NCBI RefSeq assembly: GCF_026162625.1
Contig: NZ_JAOTBD010000006.1
Span: 89,889-153,888 of the forward strand
Reading direction: 5' to 3'
DNA length: 64,000 nucleotides
DNA from: Paracoccus beibuensis
GTDB taxonomy: Bacteria; Pseudomonadota; Alphaproteobacteria; Rhodobacterales; Rhodobacteraceae
The position numbers and the translations under genes were made by a program. Under the pieces are notes generated by a model. That model ran no database searches. It saw only the letters and a program-made list of their open reading frames with translations, and had not been told where the DNA came from. Below, piece after piece: positions 1 to 9,768 of this stretch. How positions within the stretch are numbered: position 1 is the stretch's first letter; each line of letters begins with the position of its first letter.

Positions 1-1
1 G

Positions 2-1963
2 CTGCGCACCCCCCTGAACGCGCTGCTGATCATGGCGCGACTTCTGTCCGAGAACCGTGGCCGCAACCTCTCGGAAGAGCAGGTGCGATGGGCCGAGACG
101 ATTGAAAGTTCCGGGCAGGACCTGCTGGCACTGATCAACGACATCCTGGACCTGTCCAAGATCGAATCCGGCAAACTGGAGGTGTCGAACGACCTGATCG
201 AGCCGCAGGCGGTCGCCGAAAAGCTGGTCCGCGCGTTCGAGGCGCAGGCCCGCAGCAAGGGGCTGCAGCTGGTGGCCGATGTCGCGCCCGGCATCCAGGC
301 CTTCGAGTCCGACACCCAGCGGCTGGAACAGGTGCTGCGGAACTTCATCTCGAACGCGCTGAAGTTCACCGAACGCGGCCGGGTAACGCTGCGCATCGCC
401 CCGGCGCCACGGGGCGTCGCCTTCTCGGTCGACGATACGGGGATCGGCATCGGCCCCGACCAGCAGGAAAACGTCTTCGAGGCATTCCGGCAGGCGGACG
501 GCACGATCTCTCGGCGCTTCGGCGGGACCGGGCTAGGGCTCTCGATCTCCCGCGAGTTGGCGGACCTTCTGGGCGGCCGCATCACGCTGAAAAGCGAAAG
601 GGATCGTGGCAGCACCTTCACCTTGACGCTGCCCGCAAGGCCCGCGCGACTGCAGCCGGTGGCGGCACAGCGTCACCCGGCGCCCACACCATTGCCTGCC
701 GCCGACGACACGGACCTGATGGTGCTGGATGCGCTGCCGGGCCTGGACGATGACCGCGGCAGCATCTCGTCCGGCGACCGGGTGATGCTGGTGGTGGAGG
801 ACGACGTGGCCTTTGCCCAGCTTCTTTATGAGCTGGCGCACGAGCTGGGCTTCCGCTGCGTCTGCGTCGGCCGTGCCGACGATGCCGTACGCGCGGCGCG
901 GCATTTCCTGCCGCAAGCGATCGTCCTGGACATGGGCCTGCCCGACCATTCCGGCCTTTCGGCGCTGGACCGCCTGAAGCGCGACACCAGTACGCGTCAC
1001 ATTCCCGTCCATGTCGTGTCGGCGCAGGACTATACCAAGGAGGCGCTGGCCCAGGGCGCGATCAGCTATATGCTGAAGCCCGTGCAGCGAGAGCATCTGG
1101 CGACCGCCATCCGCAAGCTGGAGACGCGGCTGGAACACCGCCTGCGCCGGGTGCTGATCGTCGAGGACGACCCCGCGCAGATGGAGGGCCTGAAGGCCCT
1201 TCTGGCCAGCGACGAGGTGGAAACGGTCGGCGCCGGCACCGCCGCCCGCGCGCTGGAGATCTGCCGGACCGAGACGGTGGACTGCATCGTTCTGGACATG
1301 ACGTTGCCCGACGCCTCCGGCTTCGAGCTGCTGGAGCAGCTGAGCGGCGACAGGACCGCGTCCTTCCCGCCGGTCATCGTCTATACCGCCCGCGCCCTGT
1401 CCGAGGCCGAGGAGCAGCGCCTGCGCCGCCATTCCAAATCGATCATCATCAAGGGTGCCAAGTCGCCCGAGCGTCTGATCAACGAGGTCACGCTGTTCCT
1501 GCACCAGGTCGTCAGCGACCTGCCCGAAAAGCAGCGGGAGATGCTGGCCGCGTCGCTGAACCGCGACGCCCAGCTGGAGGGCCGCCGCATCCTGGTGGTC
1601 GAGGACGACATCCGCAACGTCTATGCCCTGACCGGCGTTTTCGAGCCTCATGGCGCCACGGTGCAGATCGCCCGCAACGGACGCGAGGCGCTGGAGGCTT
1701 TGGGACGCATCAACGACGGTGCGGCGCCGAAGATCGACCTGGTCCTGATGGACGTGATGATGCCCGAGATGGACGGCTTGACCGCCACGCGGGAGATCCG
1801 CAAGCTGGACCGCTGGAAGACCTTGCCGATCATCATGCTGACCGCCAAGGCCATGGCCGAGGACCAGAACCAGTGCCTGGCCGCGGGGGCGAACGACTAT
1901 CTGCCCAAGCCGCTGGACGTGGACAAGCTGTTGTCACTGACCCGCGTGTGGATGCCGCGATGA
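2..1963 (+). CDS. Hybrid sensor histidine kinase with three receiver domains (5' end missing)
   Basis: The frame is open from the left edge and begins just after the phospho-accepting His, reading LRTPLN (the H-box is normally HELRTPLN), so the sensor part and the His lie outside the window. Counting from the Met at base 32, the ATPase domain has an N-box ([10 protein letters not shown], about 104-113), DTGIGI (135-140) and GGTGLGL (164-170). Three receiver domains follow at about 252-365, 373-490 and 518-640, with phospho-Asp candidates D300, D422 and D574. The second has no obvious receiver Lys-Pro pair near its end and may be degenerate. The gene overlaps the downstream cheR by ATGA, so the two are probably co-translated. 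Its stimulus cannot be judged because the N-terminus is absent. Confidence 0.93.
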   Translation: MRTPLNALLIMARLLSENRGRNLSEEQVRWAETIESSGQDLLALINDILDLSKIESGKLEVSNDLIEPQAVAEKLVRAFEAQARSKGLQLVADVAPGIQAFESDTQRLEQVLRNFISNALKFTERGRVTLRIAPAPRGVAFSVDDTGIGIGPDQQENVFEAFRQADGTISRRFGGTGLGLSISRELADLLGGRITLKSERDRGSTFTLTLPARPARLQPVAAQRHPAPTPLPAADDTDLMVLDALPGLDDDRGSISSGDRVMLVVEDDVAFAQLLYELAHELGFRCVCVGRADDAVRAARHFLPQAIVLDMGLPDHSGLSALDRLKRDTSTRHIPVHVVSAQDYTKEALAQGAISYMLKPVQREHLATAIRKLETRLEHRLRRVLIVEDDPAQMEGLKALLASDEVETVGAGTAARALEICRTETVDCIVLDMTLPDASGFELLEQLSGDRTASFPPVIVYTARALSEAEEQRLRRHSKSIIIKGAKSPERLINEVTLFLHQVVSDLPEKQREMLAASLNRDAQLEGRRILVVEDDIRNVYALTGVFEPHGATVQIARNGREALEALGRINDGAAPKIDLVLMDVMMPEMDGLTATREIRKLDRWKTLPIIMLTAKAMAEDQNQCLAAGANDYLPKPLDVDKLLSLTRVWMPR

Positions 1964-2823
1964 GCGTCGATCCCGTTCCCGCGCGACCCGGCGACGCGAT
2001 CGAGCTGGACCTGTTCCTCGACGCGCTGAACAGGCGCTATCACTATGACTTCAGGTCTTATTCCCGCGCGTCGCTGATCCGGCGGGCGGACCTGGCGCGC
2101 GAGCGCCTTGGGTGCGCGAACCTTTCCGAAGTGCAGGGGCGGCTGCTGCACGACCCTTCGGTCCTGCCCGACATCATCGACGCAATGACCGTCCAGGTCA
2201 GCGAGATGTTCCGCGATCCCACCTACTACCTCGCTCTTCGGCGCGACGTGCTGCCGCATCTGCGGACGTTCCCGTCACTGAAGGTATGGGTGGCGGGCTG
2301 CGCCGACGGAGAGGAACTGTATTCGCTGGCGATCCTGTTCCAGGAGGAGGGGCTGTTTGACCGGACGATGTTCTACGCCACCGAGATCAACCGCCGGGCG
2401 CTGCTGAAGGCCGAAAGCGGTGTCTATGACATCGACCGGCTGCCGGTCTTTTCGCAGAACTACCAGCGGGCAGGGGGCCTCGGGTCGCTGTCGGATCACT
2501 ATACCGCGGCCTATGGGCGGGCCGCCTTCGACCGCGCCCTGCGCGCCCGAACCGTCTTTACCGAACACAACCTGGCAACCGACCAGGTTTTTTCGGAAGT
2601 CCATCTGATTTCCTGCCGCAACGTGTTGATCTACTTCGACAACACGCTACAAGATCGCACCTTGGGCCTCTTTGCCGAGGCCCTGGCACGTGGCGGCTTC
2701 CTGGCCCTCGGCTCGCACGAGACGCTGCGGTTCTCTGCCCACGCCAAGGCCTTTCAAGCCTTCGACGAACCCGACCGGATCTGGCGCCGTACCGCCTGCC
2801 AGGAGATTGCCAATGCCCGATAG
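1960..2823 (+). CDS. cheR: CheR-type SAM-dependent protein-glutamate methyltransferase
   Basis: 287 aa. The ATG at 1960 overlaps the kinase stop (ATGA), which decides the start over the longer upstream frame. The N-terminal helical CheR domain (about 15-75) is followed by the SAM-binding Rossmann fold with GCADGE (113-118; GCSTGEE in classical CheR) and SCRNVLIYF (218-226). CheR methylates glutamates of chemoreceptors, but no receptor, cheA, cheW or cheB is seen here. A role in a non-chemotaxis signalling module with the flanking kinases is therefore likely, as in many alphaproteobacterial kinase-CheR clusters. The 3' end overlaps the next gene by 11 bp. Confidence 0.9.
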   Translation: MSVDPVPARPGDAIELDLFLDALNRRYHYDFRSYSRASLIRRADLARERLGCANLSEVQGRLLHDPSVLPDIIDAMTVQVSEMFRDPTYYLALRRDVLPHLRTFPSLKVWVAGCADGEELYSLAILFQEEGLFDRTMFYATEINRRALLKAESGVYDIDRLPVFSQNYQRAGGLGSLSDHYTAAYGRAAFDRALRARTVFTEHNLATDQVFSEVHLISCRNVLIYFDNTLQDRTLGLFAEALARGGFLALGSHETLRFSAHAKAFQAFDEPDRIWRRTACQEIANAR

Positions 2824-4642
2824 ACCCATCAGGTTCCTGATCGTAGACGACATCGTCGAGAACATCGTCGCGCTCGAGGCGCTCTTGCGCCGCGACGGGC
2901 TGGTCGTCGACTATGCGCGGTCCGCCAGCGAGGCGTTGGAACTGATGCTGCTGCACGACTATGCGCTGGCCTTCCTGGACGTGCAGATGCCGGGCACGGA
3001 CGGGTACGAGCTGGCGGAACTGATGCGGTCGACCGAACGGACCCGCGGCGTCCCGATCATCTTCGTGACCGCCGCCGAGATGGACGAGGCTCGCCGCTTC
3101 CGCGGCTACGAGGCCGGGGCGGTCGACTATATCTTCAAGCCCATCGACCCTGTCATCCTGAAATCCAAGGCCGAGGTGTTCTTCCGCATCGGCCGCCAGG
3201 CGCGCGAACTGGAACGCCAGCGCGACGAGATGCAGGATATCGCCCGCCATCGCGACCAGGTGATGGCGCAGCTTCGGGCGCATACCGACAACTCTCCGCT
3301 GGCCTTCGTCACGCTGGATCGCGACCTTGGCGTGCGCAGCTGGTCCAAAGGGGCCGAGCGCATGTTCGGCCGCACCGCAGGAGATCTTCTGAGCGCTTCG
3401 GCAGTGGGGTCCGGCTGGGTGGACCCGGACGGTGCTGCGGTGCTCGAGGGGTGGCTGGCCGCGTCCAAGGACCAGGCTCCGCGCTTTTCGGCCGAGATGG
3501 TGCTGGACCACGCCGGCGTCGGCCCGATCAGCTGCGAGGTCTATGGCTCGGTGCTGACGGACGAGCCAGGACAGCAGACGCTGTCGCTGCAGATCCTGGA
3601 CATCACCGACCGCAAGCAGGCCGAGGAGGTGCGGTCGCTGCTGATCGGCGAACTAAATCATCGCATCAAGAACACGCTGGCCAACGTGCAGGCGATCGCG
3701 CGGCAGAGCCTGCGCCAGTCCCAGGGCCTGAAGGACTTCGAGGCCAGCTTCGGCGGTCGGCTGCAGGCGCTGGCGCGGGCGCATTCGATCTTGTCGGACG
3801 CCACCTGGGCCAGCGCGCCCCTGGACCAGCTGATCGACGACCAGATCAGGTCCGGCACGCTGGACGGCGACCGGCTTCGCCGTGACGGTCCCCCGGTCGA
3901 GCTGTCGCCGGACACGATGCTGCGGCTGGCGCTGACCCTGCACGAGCTGGGCACGAACGCGGCCAAGTACGGCGCGCTGTCCGTGCCCCAGGGCGTCGTG
4001 GAACTGCAGTGGCAGCTGGCCGATCACCAGTTGACGCTGATCTGGCGCGAGGTCGGCGGACCGCCGGTCACGCCGCCGCAGGCGGGCGGCTTCGGCACCA
4101 CGCTGATCGGTGCAGCGGGCGGCGGCGATGCGGGTGCGGTCACGGCTGACTGGCGGCCGGAGGGTGTTGTCTGGACGATCAGGCTGACCGAGGGCGCGAC
4201 GCCCCTGCGCGGAACCAGGGCCGCCGCCGAACCCGCCGCGACCGCGCCCTATCGTCGCCCGGCGACGCTGGACGGTTGCCGCGTCCTTCTGGTCGAGGAC
4301 GAACCGCTGGTGGCGCTGGATCTGCGCCACGAGCTGGAGGAGGCGGGCGCCACCGTCACCGATGTCGTCCGCAGTGTCGAGGATGCGCTGGACGCCGCGC
4401 GCGGCGGCGGCATCGACCTGGCGCTGCTGGACGGCAACCTGAAGGGAGAGCCGGTGGACGATGTCGCCGCACTGTTCGATCAGCTGTCGGTGCCGTTCTG
4501 CTTCGTCTCGGGCTATGGGCGCGAACATCTGCCACAGGGCTTCGACCACGCGCCGCTGATCGAAAAGCCGTTCCGGCCGGACACGCTGCGCATGACGCTT
4601 ACCGCGCTTCTGTCGCGCGACCTGGCGCAGGCGGCGCAATAG
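2813..4642 (+). CDS. Response regulator-PAS-HWE histidine kinase-receiver hybrid
   Basis: 609 aa. The ATG at 2813 is preceded by AGGAG at 2801 and lies inside the cheR 3' end. Domains in order: receiver 5-125 (phospho-Asp D56, K109), coiled-coil linker about 125-155, PAS about 155-268, HWE/HisKA_2-type kinase with LNHRIKN (H283) and the ATPase motifs HELGTNAAKYGAL (377-389) and WREVGGP (411-417), then a C-terminal receiver 488-600 (D540, K585). The WRE triplet is what names the HWE family. The N-terminal receiver suggests that it is driven by the upstream kinase, so the three genes look like one phosphorelay. Related alphaproteobacterial kinases act in light and general stress pathways; the output here is unknown. 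Confidence 0.9.
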   Translation: MPDRPIRFLIVDDIVENIVALEALLRRDGLVVDYARSASEALELMLLHDYALAFLDVQMPGTDGYELAELMRSTERTRGVPIIFVTAAEMDEARRFRGYEAGAVDYIFKPIDPVILKSKAEVFFRIGRQARELERQRDEMQDIARHRDQVMAQLRAHTDNSPLAFVTLDRDLGVRSWSKGAERMFGRTAGDLLSASAVGSGWVDPDGAAVLEGWLAASKDQAPRFSAEMVLDHAGVGPISCEVYGSVLTDEPGQQTLSLQILDITDRKQAEEVRSLLIGELNHRIKNTLANVQAIARQSLRQSQGLKDFEASFGGRLQALARAHSILSDATWASAPLDQLIDDQIRSGTLDGDRLRRDGPPVELSPDTMLRLALTLHELGTNAAKYGALSVPQGVVELQWQLADHQLTLIWREVGGPPVTPPQAGGFGTTLIGAAGGGDAGAVTADWRPEGVVWTIRLTEGATPLRGTRAAAEPAATAPYRRPATLDGCRVLLVEDEPLVALDLRHELEEAGATVTDVVRSVEDALDAARGGGIDLALLDGNLKGEPVDDVAALFDQLSVPFCFVSGYGREHLPQGFDHAPLIEKPFRPDTLRMTLTALLSRDLAQAAQ

Positions 4643-4832
4643 GAAGCGGGTTCGGGTCACGCCGCGTCACGAAGGGACGGCGTCGCGGCGGGACATGCGC
4701 AGTGGCCTCGATGTTCCCGGCCGGGCGCAGCGGCCGACGCTGCCGTTCCTGCCGGGGTGCTGACGCGACCTTGCGCTTGGCATCCATTTGAGGCATGCCC
4801 GCGCCCTCACTTCTGGAAGCAGGCGGATACGC

Positions 4833-5891
4833 ATGACCGGCACGGAACAGGGCGCGGCGATCACCTTCGAAAGCGTCGGAAAGTCGTTCACGAAAGCGGG
4901 CGGCGACCCGGTGATGGCACTGGCCGATATCGACCTGACGGTGCCGCAGGGCAGCATCACGGGCATCATCGGGCGGTCCGGCGCCGGCAAGTCCACGCTG
5001 CTGCGCATGGTGAACGGGCTGGAACGCCCGACCGAGGGCCGCGTCCTTGTGGCCGGGCACGACGTCGGCCGCGCGCGGGGCCCCCAGCTTCGTGCGATCC
5101 GGCGCGAGGTCGGGATGATCTTCCAACACTTCAACCTGCTCTCCTCTCGCACGGTGCGGGGCAACATCGCCCTGCCGCTGGAGATCGCGGGCACCCCCGC
5201 CGCGCAGATCCGGCCGCGCGTCGATGACCTGATCGAGCAGGTGGGCCTGTCGGCGCTGCGCGACCGCTATCCGGCGGAACTTTCGGGCGGGCAGAAGCAG
5301 CGCGTCGGCATCGCCCGCGCTCTGGCCACGAACCCAAAGGTGCTGCTGTCTGACGAGGCGACCAGCGCGCTCGATCCCGAAACCACCCAGACGGTGCTGG
5401 AGCTGCTTGGGCAGATCAACCGCGACCTGGGCCTGACCGTCCTGCTGATCACGCACGAGATGGCGGTCCTGCGCGACGTCGCCAGCCACATGGCCGTGAT
5501 CGAGGGCGGCCGCATCGTCGAGGCCGGGCCGACCTATGACGTTTTCCGCAAGCCCGCTCATCCCACGACCCGCAGCTTCCTGTCGGGCGTGACCGGCGCG
5601 ACGCTGCCCGGCTTCATCGCGGGCCGGTTGCTGCCTGAACGCCCCGACGGCCCCAGCCAGGAGGTCATCCGCGTGACCTTCGCGGGACAGCACGCCACCG
5701 ACCCGATGCTGGCGCGGCTGGCGACAGACCTGGGCATCGCCGCCAACATCCTGTCCGGAAACATCGAGGAGGTCGGCCCGCACCCGTTCGGCAACCTGCT
5801 TCTGTCACTGGACGCCGACCGCGGAGCGGAGGCGAGAGCCTATCTGGAACGCCACGGGCTGACGACGGAGGTGCTTGGCCATGTCCGCTAA
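4833..5891 (+). CDS. metN: Methionine ABC transporter ATP-binding protein MetN
   Basis: 352 aa cytoplasmic ATPase of the D/L-methionine importer. Walker A GRSGAGKS (47-54), signature LSGGQKQR (150-157) and Walker B LLSDEATS (171-178) are intact. The C-terminal 75 residues form the NIL domain that in MetN proteins binds methionine and inhibits transport. The start at 4833 removes 15 residues of an upstream extension. The 3' end overlaps metI by 11 bp. The 190 bp upstream (4643-4832) hold no S-box, SAM-II or SAM/SAH motif that I can recognise. Confidence 0.95.
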   Translation: MTGTEQGAAITFESVGKSFTKAGGDPVMALADIDLTVPQGSITGIIGRSGAGKSTLLRMVNGLERPTEGRVLVAGHDVGRARGPQLRAIRREVGMIFQHFNLLSSRTVRGNIALPLEIAGTPAAQIRPRVDDLIEQVGLSALRDRYPAELSGGQKQRVGIARALATNPKVLLSDEATSALDPETTQTVLELLGQINRDLGLTVLLITHEMAVLRDVASHMAVIEGGRIVEAGPTYDVFRKPAHPTTRSFLSGVTGATLPGFIAGRLLPERPDGPSQEVIRVTFAGQHATDPMLARLATDLGIAANILSGNIEEVGPHPFGNLLLSLDADRGAEARAYLERHGLTTEVLGHVR

Positions 5892-6555
5892 CCTGATCCA
5901 GTTGCTCTGGGACGCGACGCTGCAGACGCTCTATATGGTGGCGGTGTCGGCGATCCTCGGCACGCTCGGGGGGCTGCCGCTCGGCGTGTTCCTGGCGACA
6001 TCGCAACGGGGCGAACTGCTGAGCGCGCCCGTCGTCAACAAGGTGCTGGGCCTCGTGGTGAACGCCACGCGCTCGGTCCCGTTCATTATCCTGGTCGTGG
6101 CGATCATCCCCTTCACGCGCGCGCTGGTCGGCACCTCGATCGGAACGAATGCCGCCATCGTGCCGCTGACGCTGGCGGCGATCCCCTTCATCGCCCGCCT
6201 GGTGGAAAACGCCATCCGAGAGGTCGACGGTGGGTTGATCGAGGCCGCCCGCGCCATGGGTGCCACGCCCCTGCAGATCATCCGCAAGGTGCTGATCCCC
6301 GAAGCCATGCCCGCCATTGCGCTTGGCCTGACGCTGGCCGTGGTCAGCCTTATCGGGTATTCTGCCATGGTCGGCGCCGTTGGCGGCGAAGGCCTGGGCG
6401 ACCTGGGCATCCGCTATGGCTATCAGCGCTTCATGCCGGAAGTGATGCTGGCCGTCGTCGTCATCCTGATCGTGCTGGTGCAGGTGGTGCAATCGCTTGG
6501 CGAATGGATCGCCGCCCGCGTCGACCGCCGCGCCCCCCGCAACCGCGGCCACTGA
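5881..6555 (+). CDS. metI: Methionine ABC transporter permease MetI
   Basis: 224 aa, about five membrane helices. The ATG at 5881 has GGAGG at 5867-5871. The cytoplasmic EAA loop reads EAARAMGATPLQIIRKVLIP, the contact site for MetN. Length matches the family (about 217-225). It lies between metN (11 bp overlap) and metQ (27 bp gap), the standard metNIQ order. Confidence 0.95.
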   Translation: MSANLIQLLWDATLQTLYMVAVSAILGTLGGLPLGVFLATSQRGELLSAPVVNKVLGLVVNATRSVPFIILVVAIIPFTRALVGTSIGTNAAIVPLTLAAIPFIARLVENAIREVDGGLIEAARAMGATPLQIIRKVLIPEAMPAIALGLTLAVVSLIGYSAMVGAVGGEGLGDLGIRYGYQRFMPEVMLAVVVILIVLVQVVQSLGEWIAARVDRRAPRNRGH

Positions 6556-6582
6556 ATTTCCCGCAGAAGAAAGGAGCTTTCC

Positions 6583-7356
6583 ATGCTGCGACTGACCACG
6601 TTCGTTTCCGCCCTGGCCCTAGGCACCGCCGCCATGGCCGAGGACATCACCGTCGGCGTTTCGCCCGGTGAGCATGGCGAAATCATGGAAGAGGTGGCCA
6701 AGGTCGCCGAACCCATGGGTCTCAACATAGAGATCGTCGAGTTCTCCGACTATGTCGTGCCTAACCAGGCGCTGGCTGACGGTGACCTGGACGCCAACAG
6801 CTTCCAGCACCGGCCTTACCTGGAGAACCAGATGAAGGATCGCGGCTTCGACCTGGTCGAGGTCGGCACCACCATCACCACGCCAATGGGGATCTATTCC
6901 GACAAAATCGAGGACATGGCCAACCTGCCCGAGGGCGCCCAGGTCGCGATCCCGAACGACCCCACGAATGGTGGCCGCGCCCTCCTGCTGCTGCAGGACC
7001 TGGGTCTGATCACCCTGGCCGAGGGCACCGGCCTGGTTCCCAGCCCGCTTGACGTGTCCGAGAACCCCAAGAACCTGAACTTCACCGAGCTTGACGCCGC
7101 TCAGCTGCCGCGTGCGCTGGCCGATGCCGACATCGCGATCATCAACACGAACTATGCGCTGGCCTCGGGCCTGTCGCCCAAGGCCGATGCCATCGCCATG
7201 GAAAAGGCCGACAGCCCCTATGTTAACATCATCGTGGTGCAGCAGGGCCGCCAGGAAGAACCTTGGGTCAAGACCCTGGTCGAGGCCTATCAAAGCCCCG
7301 AGGTGAAGGCCTTCATCGACCGGAAATACGACGGCGCCGTCCTGACGTCGTGGTAA
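6583..7356 (+). CDS. metQ: Methionine-binding periplasmic protein MetQ
   Basis: 257 aa NlpA-family binding protein delivering methionine to MetNI. A strong site AAAGGAG precedes the ATG. An 18-20 residue signal peptide ends around AMA|ED. There is no lipobox cysteine, so unlike E. coli MetQ it should be a soluble periplasmic protein. Family motifs NQALADGDLDANSFQH (about 64-79) and PNDPTNGGRAL (about 125) are present. Confidence 0.94.
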   Translation: MLRLTTFVSALALGTAAMAEDITVGVSPGEHGEIMEEVAKVAEPMGLNIEIVEFSDYVVPNQALADGDLDANSFQHRPYLENQMKDRGFDLVEVGTTITTPMGIYSDKIEDMANLPEGAQVAIPNDPTNGGRALLLLQDLGLITLAEGTGLVPSPLDVSENPKNLNFTELDAAQLPRALADADIAIINTNYALASGLSPKADAIAMEKADSPYVNIIVVQQGRQEEPWVKTLVEAYQSPEVKAFIDRKYDGAVLTSW

Positions 7357-7363
7357 ACAGCGT

Positions 7364-7388
7364 GGCCGCCCTCAGGGGCGGCCCCTTT
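7364..7388 (+). terminator. Hairpin after metQ
   Basis: GGCCGCCC (7364-7371) pairs with GGGCGGCC (7376-7383) around a 4-nt loop, followed by CCTTT. The U-tract is short, so termination may be leaky. The convergent thi permease ends inside the hairpin. Confidence 0.45.
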
Positions 7389-8106
7389 CCGTCCACCGCT
7401 GCAGCAGGTCCACCAGCGCGAACAGCGCCGCCCCCATCAGGGCCAGCACGACCAGCGCGGCGAACATCAGGTCCGTCTGCCCGCGACCGTTCGCCATCAG
7501 CATCAGGTGCCCCAGTCCCCGGCTGGAGCCGACCCATTCCCCCACGATCACCGCGAAGGGCGCATGGACCGCCGCCAGCCGCAGGCCCGACCCCAGCGCC
7601 GGCAGCGCGTGCGGCAGGCGCACCAGCAGCAGCGCCCGCATCGGGCGGGCGCGCAGGCTGTGCAACAGATCCTCCAGCGGCTGCGGCAGGCGCATCAGCG
7701 CGTCAAACAGGACCGATGCGACCGGGAAGTGCACGACCAGCATGACCATCACGATCTTCGACGCCGCGCCATAGCCCAGCCACAGCGTAACGATCGGCGC
7801 CAGAGCAAAGACCGGCACGGCCTGCGCCGCGACCAGCATCGGCCGCATCAGCCCCCGCGCCACGGGCGAGGCCGCGAGGTTCAGCGCCGTCAGCAAGCCA
7901 AGCGCAACTCCGGCTGTCAGGCCCACCAGAAGGTTGGCCGCGGTGAAGCGCGCGTTCTCTAGAAGCATAGGGGCGTAAGTGGCCAGCGCGCCGGCCACTC
8001 GGAGCGGGCCGGGCAGGATGAACGGCGGCAGGCCGGTCCCCCAGACCAGCGCCTGCCACAGAAGAAGCGCGACGCTTGCGGTTACGAAAGCCCGGACGAT
8101 CGTCAT
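7372..8106 (-). CDS. ABC transporter permease, thiamin-precursor (ThiX-like)
   Basis: 244 aa BPD_transp_1 permease with about six membrane helices, last gene of the thi operon. The start at 8106 is chosen for the GGAG about nine bases upstream; a longer frame to 8184 has none. The family is that of taurine/nitrate/HMP importers. Position in a TPP-riboswitch operon with tenA and a THI5-like binding protein points to uptake of a pyrimidine precursor such as N-formyl-aminomethyl-aminopyrimidine. It is separated from its ATPase gene by 274 bp carrying a 9-bp repeat, unlike the overlapping genes before it. Confidence 0.85.
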   Translation of the reverse strand: MTIVRAFVTASVALLLWQALVWGTGLPPFILPGPLRVAGALATYAPMLLENARFTAANLLVGLTAGVALGLLTALNLAASPVARGLMRPMLVAAQAVPVFALAPIVTLWLGYGAASKIVMVMLVVHFPVASVLFDALMRLPQPLEDLLHSLRARPMRALLLVRLPHALPALGSGLRLAAVHAPFAVIVGEWVGSSRGLGHLMLMANGRGQTDLMFAALVVLALMGAALFALVDLLQRWTERGRP

Positions 8107-8210
8107 GCTGCAGGCTCCAGTGGCACTGAGCCGTGCGGTTCCGCGAAGTCGTATTTCAACGGCCGGTGCGGCGGGGTTGCGCACGACGGCGCTTCAGCGA
8201 CCCATGCTCC

Positions 8211-8255
8211 GGGATGGCCGGGATGGCCGGGATGGCCGGGATGGCCGGGATGGCC
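8211..8255. repeat. 9-bp tandem repeat, five copies
   Basis: Five perfect head-to-tail copies of GGGATGGCC, then a partial copy, in the 274-bp gap between the two ABC genes of the thi operon. Nothing else is evident in the gap except a GGATCG...CGATCC hairpin near 8313-8333. No coding frame across it looks real. Confidence 0.95.
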
Positions 8256-8380
8256 GGACGCGGATTTGACGCTGCGCGGGGTCTGGCAGCCCTTCGGAAG
8301 GTCGTGCGTAAGGATCGGCGCAGCGTCGATCCTGAACCAAGGGAGCGAGACTGAAGCGGATGGCATCATCTGACGAGGGG

Positions 8381-9097
8381 TCATGCGGCAGAGGAACACG
8401 ACATGGCCTCAAAGATCGCCGCTTGCGCCACCAGCACGGCGGGATCGCGAACGTGCCGAGGTGGGGACATGTCGGGCAGGTGCAGCGGGCGGCTGCCATC
8501 CGCCGTCAGAAGCCAGGCCGAATGGGCCAGGCGCGTGGCCTCCAGAGGGTCATGTGTGATCAAGAGGACCGTCCGCCCGGACAGCATCTGCGCCGCAAGG
8601 TCCTGCATCGCCGCCCGCGTGCCGGCGTCGAGCGCCGAAAACGGCTCGTCCAGCACGACCACCGGGCGATCCTCGATCAGCGTGCGGGCCAGCGCCACGC
8701 GCTGCCTCTGGCCGCCGGACAGGGCTGCGGGGCGGCGGTCGTGCAGGCCCGCAAGGCCGACCTGGTCCAGCACGTCTCGCGCCCGCGCAACATCGGGTGC
8801 CGCCCCCCGAAGGCGCGCGCCCAAGGTCACGTTCTGCAGGGCGCTGGCCCAAGGCAGCAACTGATCTTGCTGGGCCATCACCGCGACCTGGCCGCGCAGC
8901 GAGGCGAAGTCCGCCCTTCCCAGCCTTGCCGACCCCGGCAGGCCGGCCACCAGCCGGCCCAGTGTCGACTTACCGACGCCGGACGGGCCCAGCAGGCAGG
9001 TCCAGCGGCCAGCCGCCGCGCGCAGGTCAAGCCCCCGCGCCAGGCAGTCGCGCCCGATCCACAGGTCGCCACGCAAGTTCAACTCCGGTGGCGTCAT
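8381..9097 (-). CDS. ABC transporter ATP-binding protein, thiamin-precursor (ThiZ-like)
   Basis: 238 aa ATPase. The start at 9097 overlaps the tenA stop (ATGA), removing a spurious 64-residue extension. Walker A GPSGVGKST (about 36-44), signature LSGGQRQR and Walker B VVVLDEPFSALD are intact. It is short for the class, with nothing after the nucleotide-binding domain. It should power the permease at 7372-8106 with the binding protein at 9765-10706. Confidence 0.87.
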   Translation of the reverse strand: MTPPELNLRGDLWIGRDCLARGLDLRAAAGRWTCLLGPSGVGKSTLGRLVAGLPGSARLGRADFASLRGQVAVMAQQDQLLPWASALQNVTLGARLRGAAPDVARARDVLDQVGLAGLHDRRPAALSGGQRQRVALARTLIEDRPVVVLDEPFSALDAGTRAAMQDLAAQMLSGRTVLLITHDPLEATRLAHSAWLLTADGSRPLHLPDMSPPRHVRDPAVLVAQAAIFEAMSCSSAA

Positions 9098-9768
9098 GTC
9101 CGGTCGAGACCCATCTGCCAGAACCCGACCTCCAGCAGCGTGGCCTGCGCGAAGTGATGCGCCAGCGACCCGGCACGGGGCAGGGAGGGCCAGTCGGCCC
9201 CCAGCCGCGCCTCGACCGCCGCATCGATGAGCTGCCCGACCTCGCGGCACAGGCGCTGATAGTCGCCGCCGCCATAGGTCGCGGTCCATTCGGCATAGGG
9301 GCCACCGCTTTCCGAGTGGCGCAGACCGATCTCTCCATAGCCCAGCACGCAGGGGGCCAGCGCGGCCAACAGGTCGAGGACATCGCCAGAATACCCGGTC
9401 GCAAGGACATAGCGGGTATAGGCCATGTTCGCAGGCGACTCAGGCGTCTGCTGCAGCATCTTCTCGGGAATGCCCTCGCGCGCGCAGATGCCGACATGCA
9501 GCGGCATCTCCTCGTGCAGCAGCGCATCGGCGATGCCCGATGCTGCGCGCATCTCGGCAAGGCGGTCGGACTTGGCGAAGACCAGCGCCCAGGCACGGGC
9601 GAAATGCAGCAGGAAGACGTAGTCCTGCCGCAGATAGTGCAGGAAGCTCTCGCGCGGCAGGGTGCCCGCAGCCAGCTGCCGGACGAAGCCGTGCCCGACA
9701 TAGCGGTCCCAGTCGGCCCCTGCCGCCTCGCGCCACAGCGCGAAGGCGCGGCCATAGTCTGCGGTCAC
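9094..9768 (-). CDS. tenA: TenA-family aminopyrimidine aminohydrolase
   Basis: 224 aa, all-helical TenA fold. TenA hydrolyses aminopyrimidines from degraded thiamin to HMP for reuse. Candidate active-site residues match the family: D49 (LRQDY), C140 (APCVLGYGEIG) and E213 (LLEVGFW). It overlaps both neighbours by 4 bp. Its place between the binding protein and the ATPase indicates that imported thiamin breakdown products are its substrate. Confidence 0.93.
   Translation of the reverse strand: MTADYGRAFALWREAAGADWDRYVGHGFVRQLAAGTLPRESFLHYLRQDYVFLLHFARAWALVFAKSDRLAEMRAASGIADALLHEEMPLHVGICAREGIPEKMLQQTPESPANMAYTRYVLATGYSGDVLDLLAALAPCVLGYGEIGLRHSESGGPYAEWTATYGGGDYQRLCREVGQLIDAAVEARLGADWPSLPRAGSLAHHFAQATLLEVGFWQMGLDRT

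Noticed and set aside
4643..4832. Possible SAM-responsive riboswitch ahead of metNIQ
   Set aside because: The conserved cores of S-box, SAM-II and SAM/SAH motifs are not present; only general GC-rich complementarity is seen.
8211..8255. CRISPR-like repeat
   Set aside because: The 9-bp units are directly adjacent, with no spacers and no cas genes. It is a simple tandem repeat.
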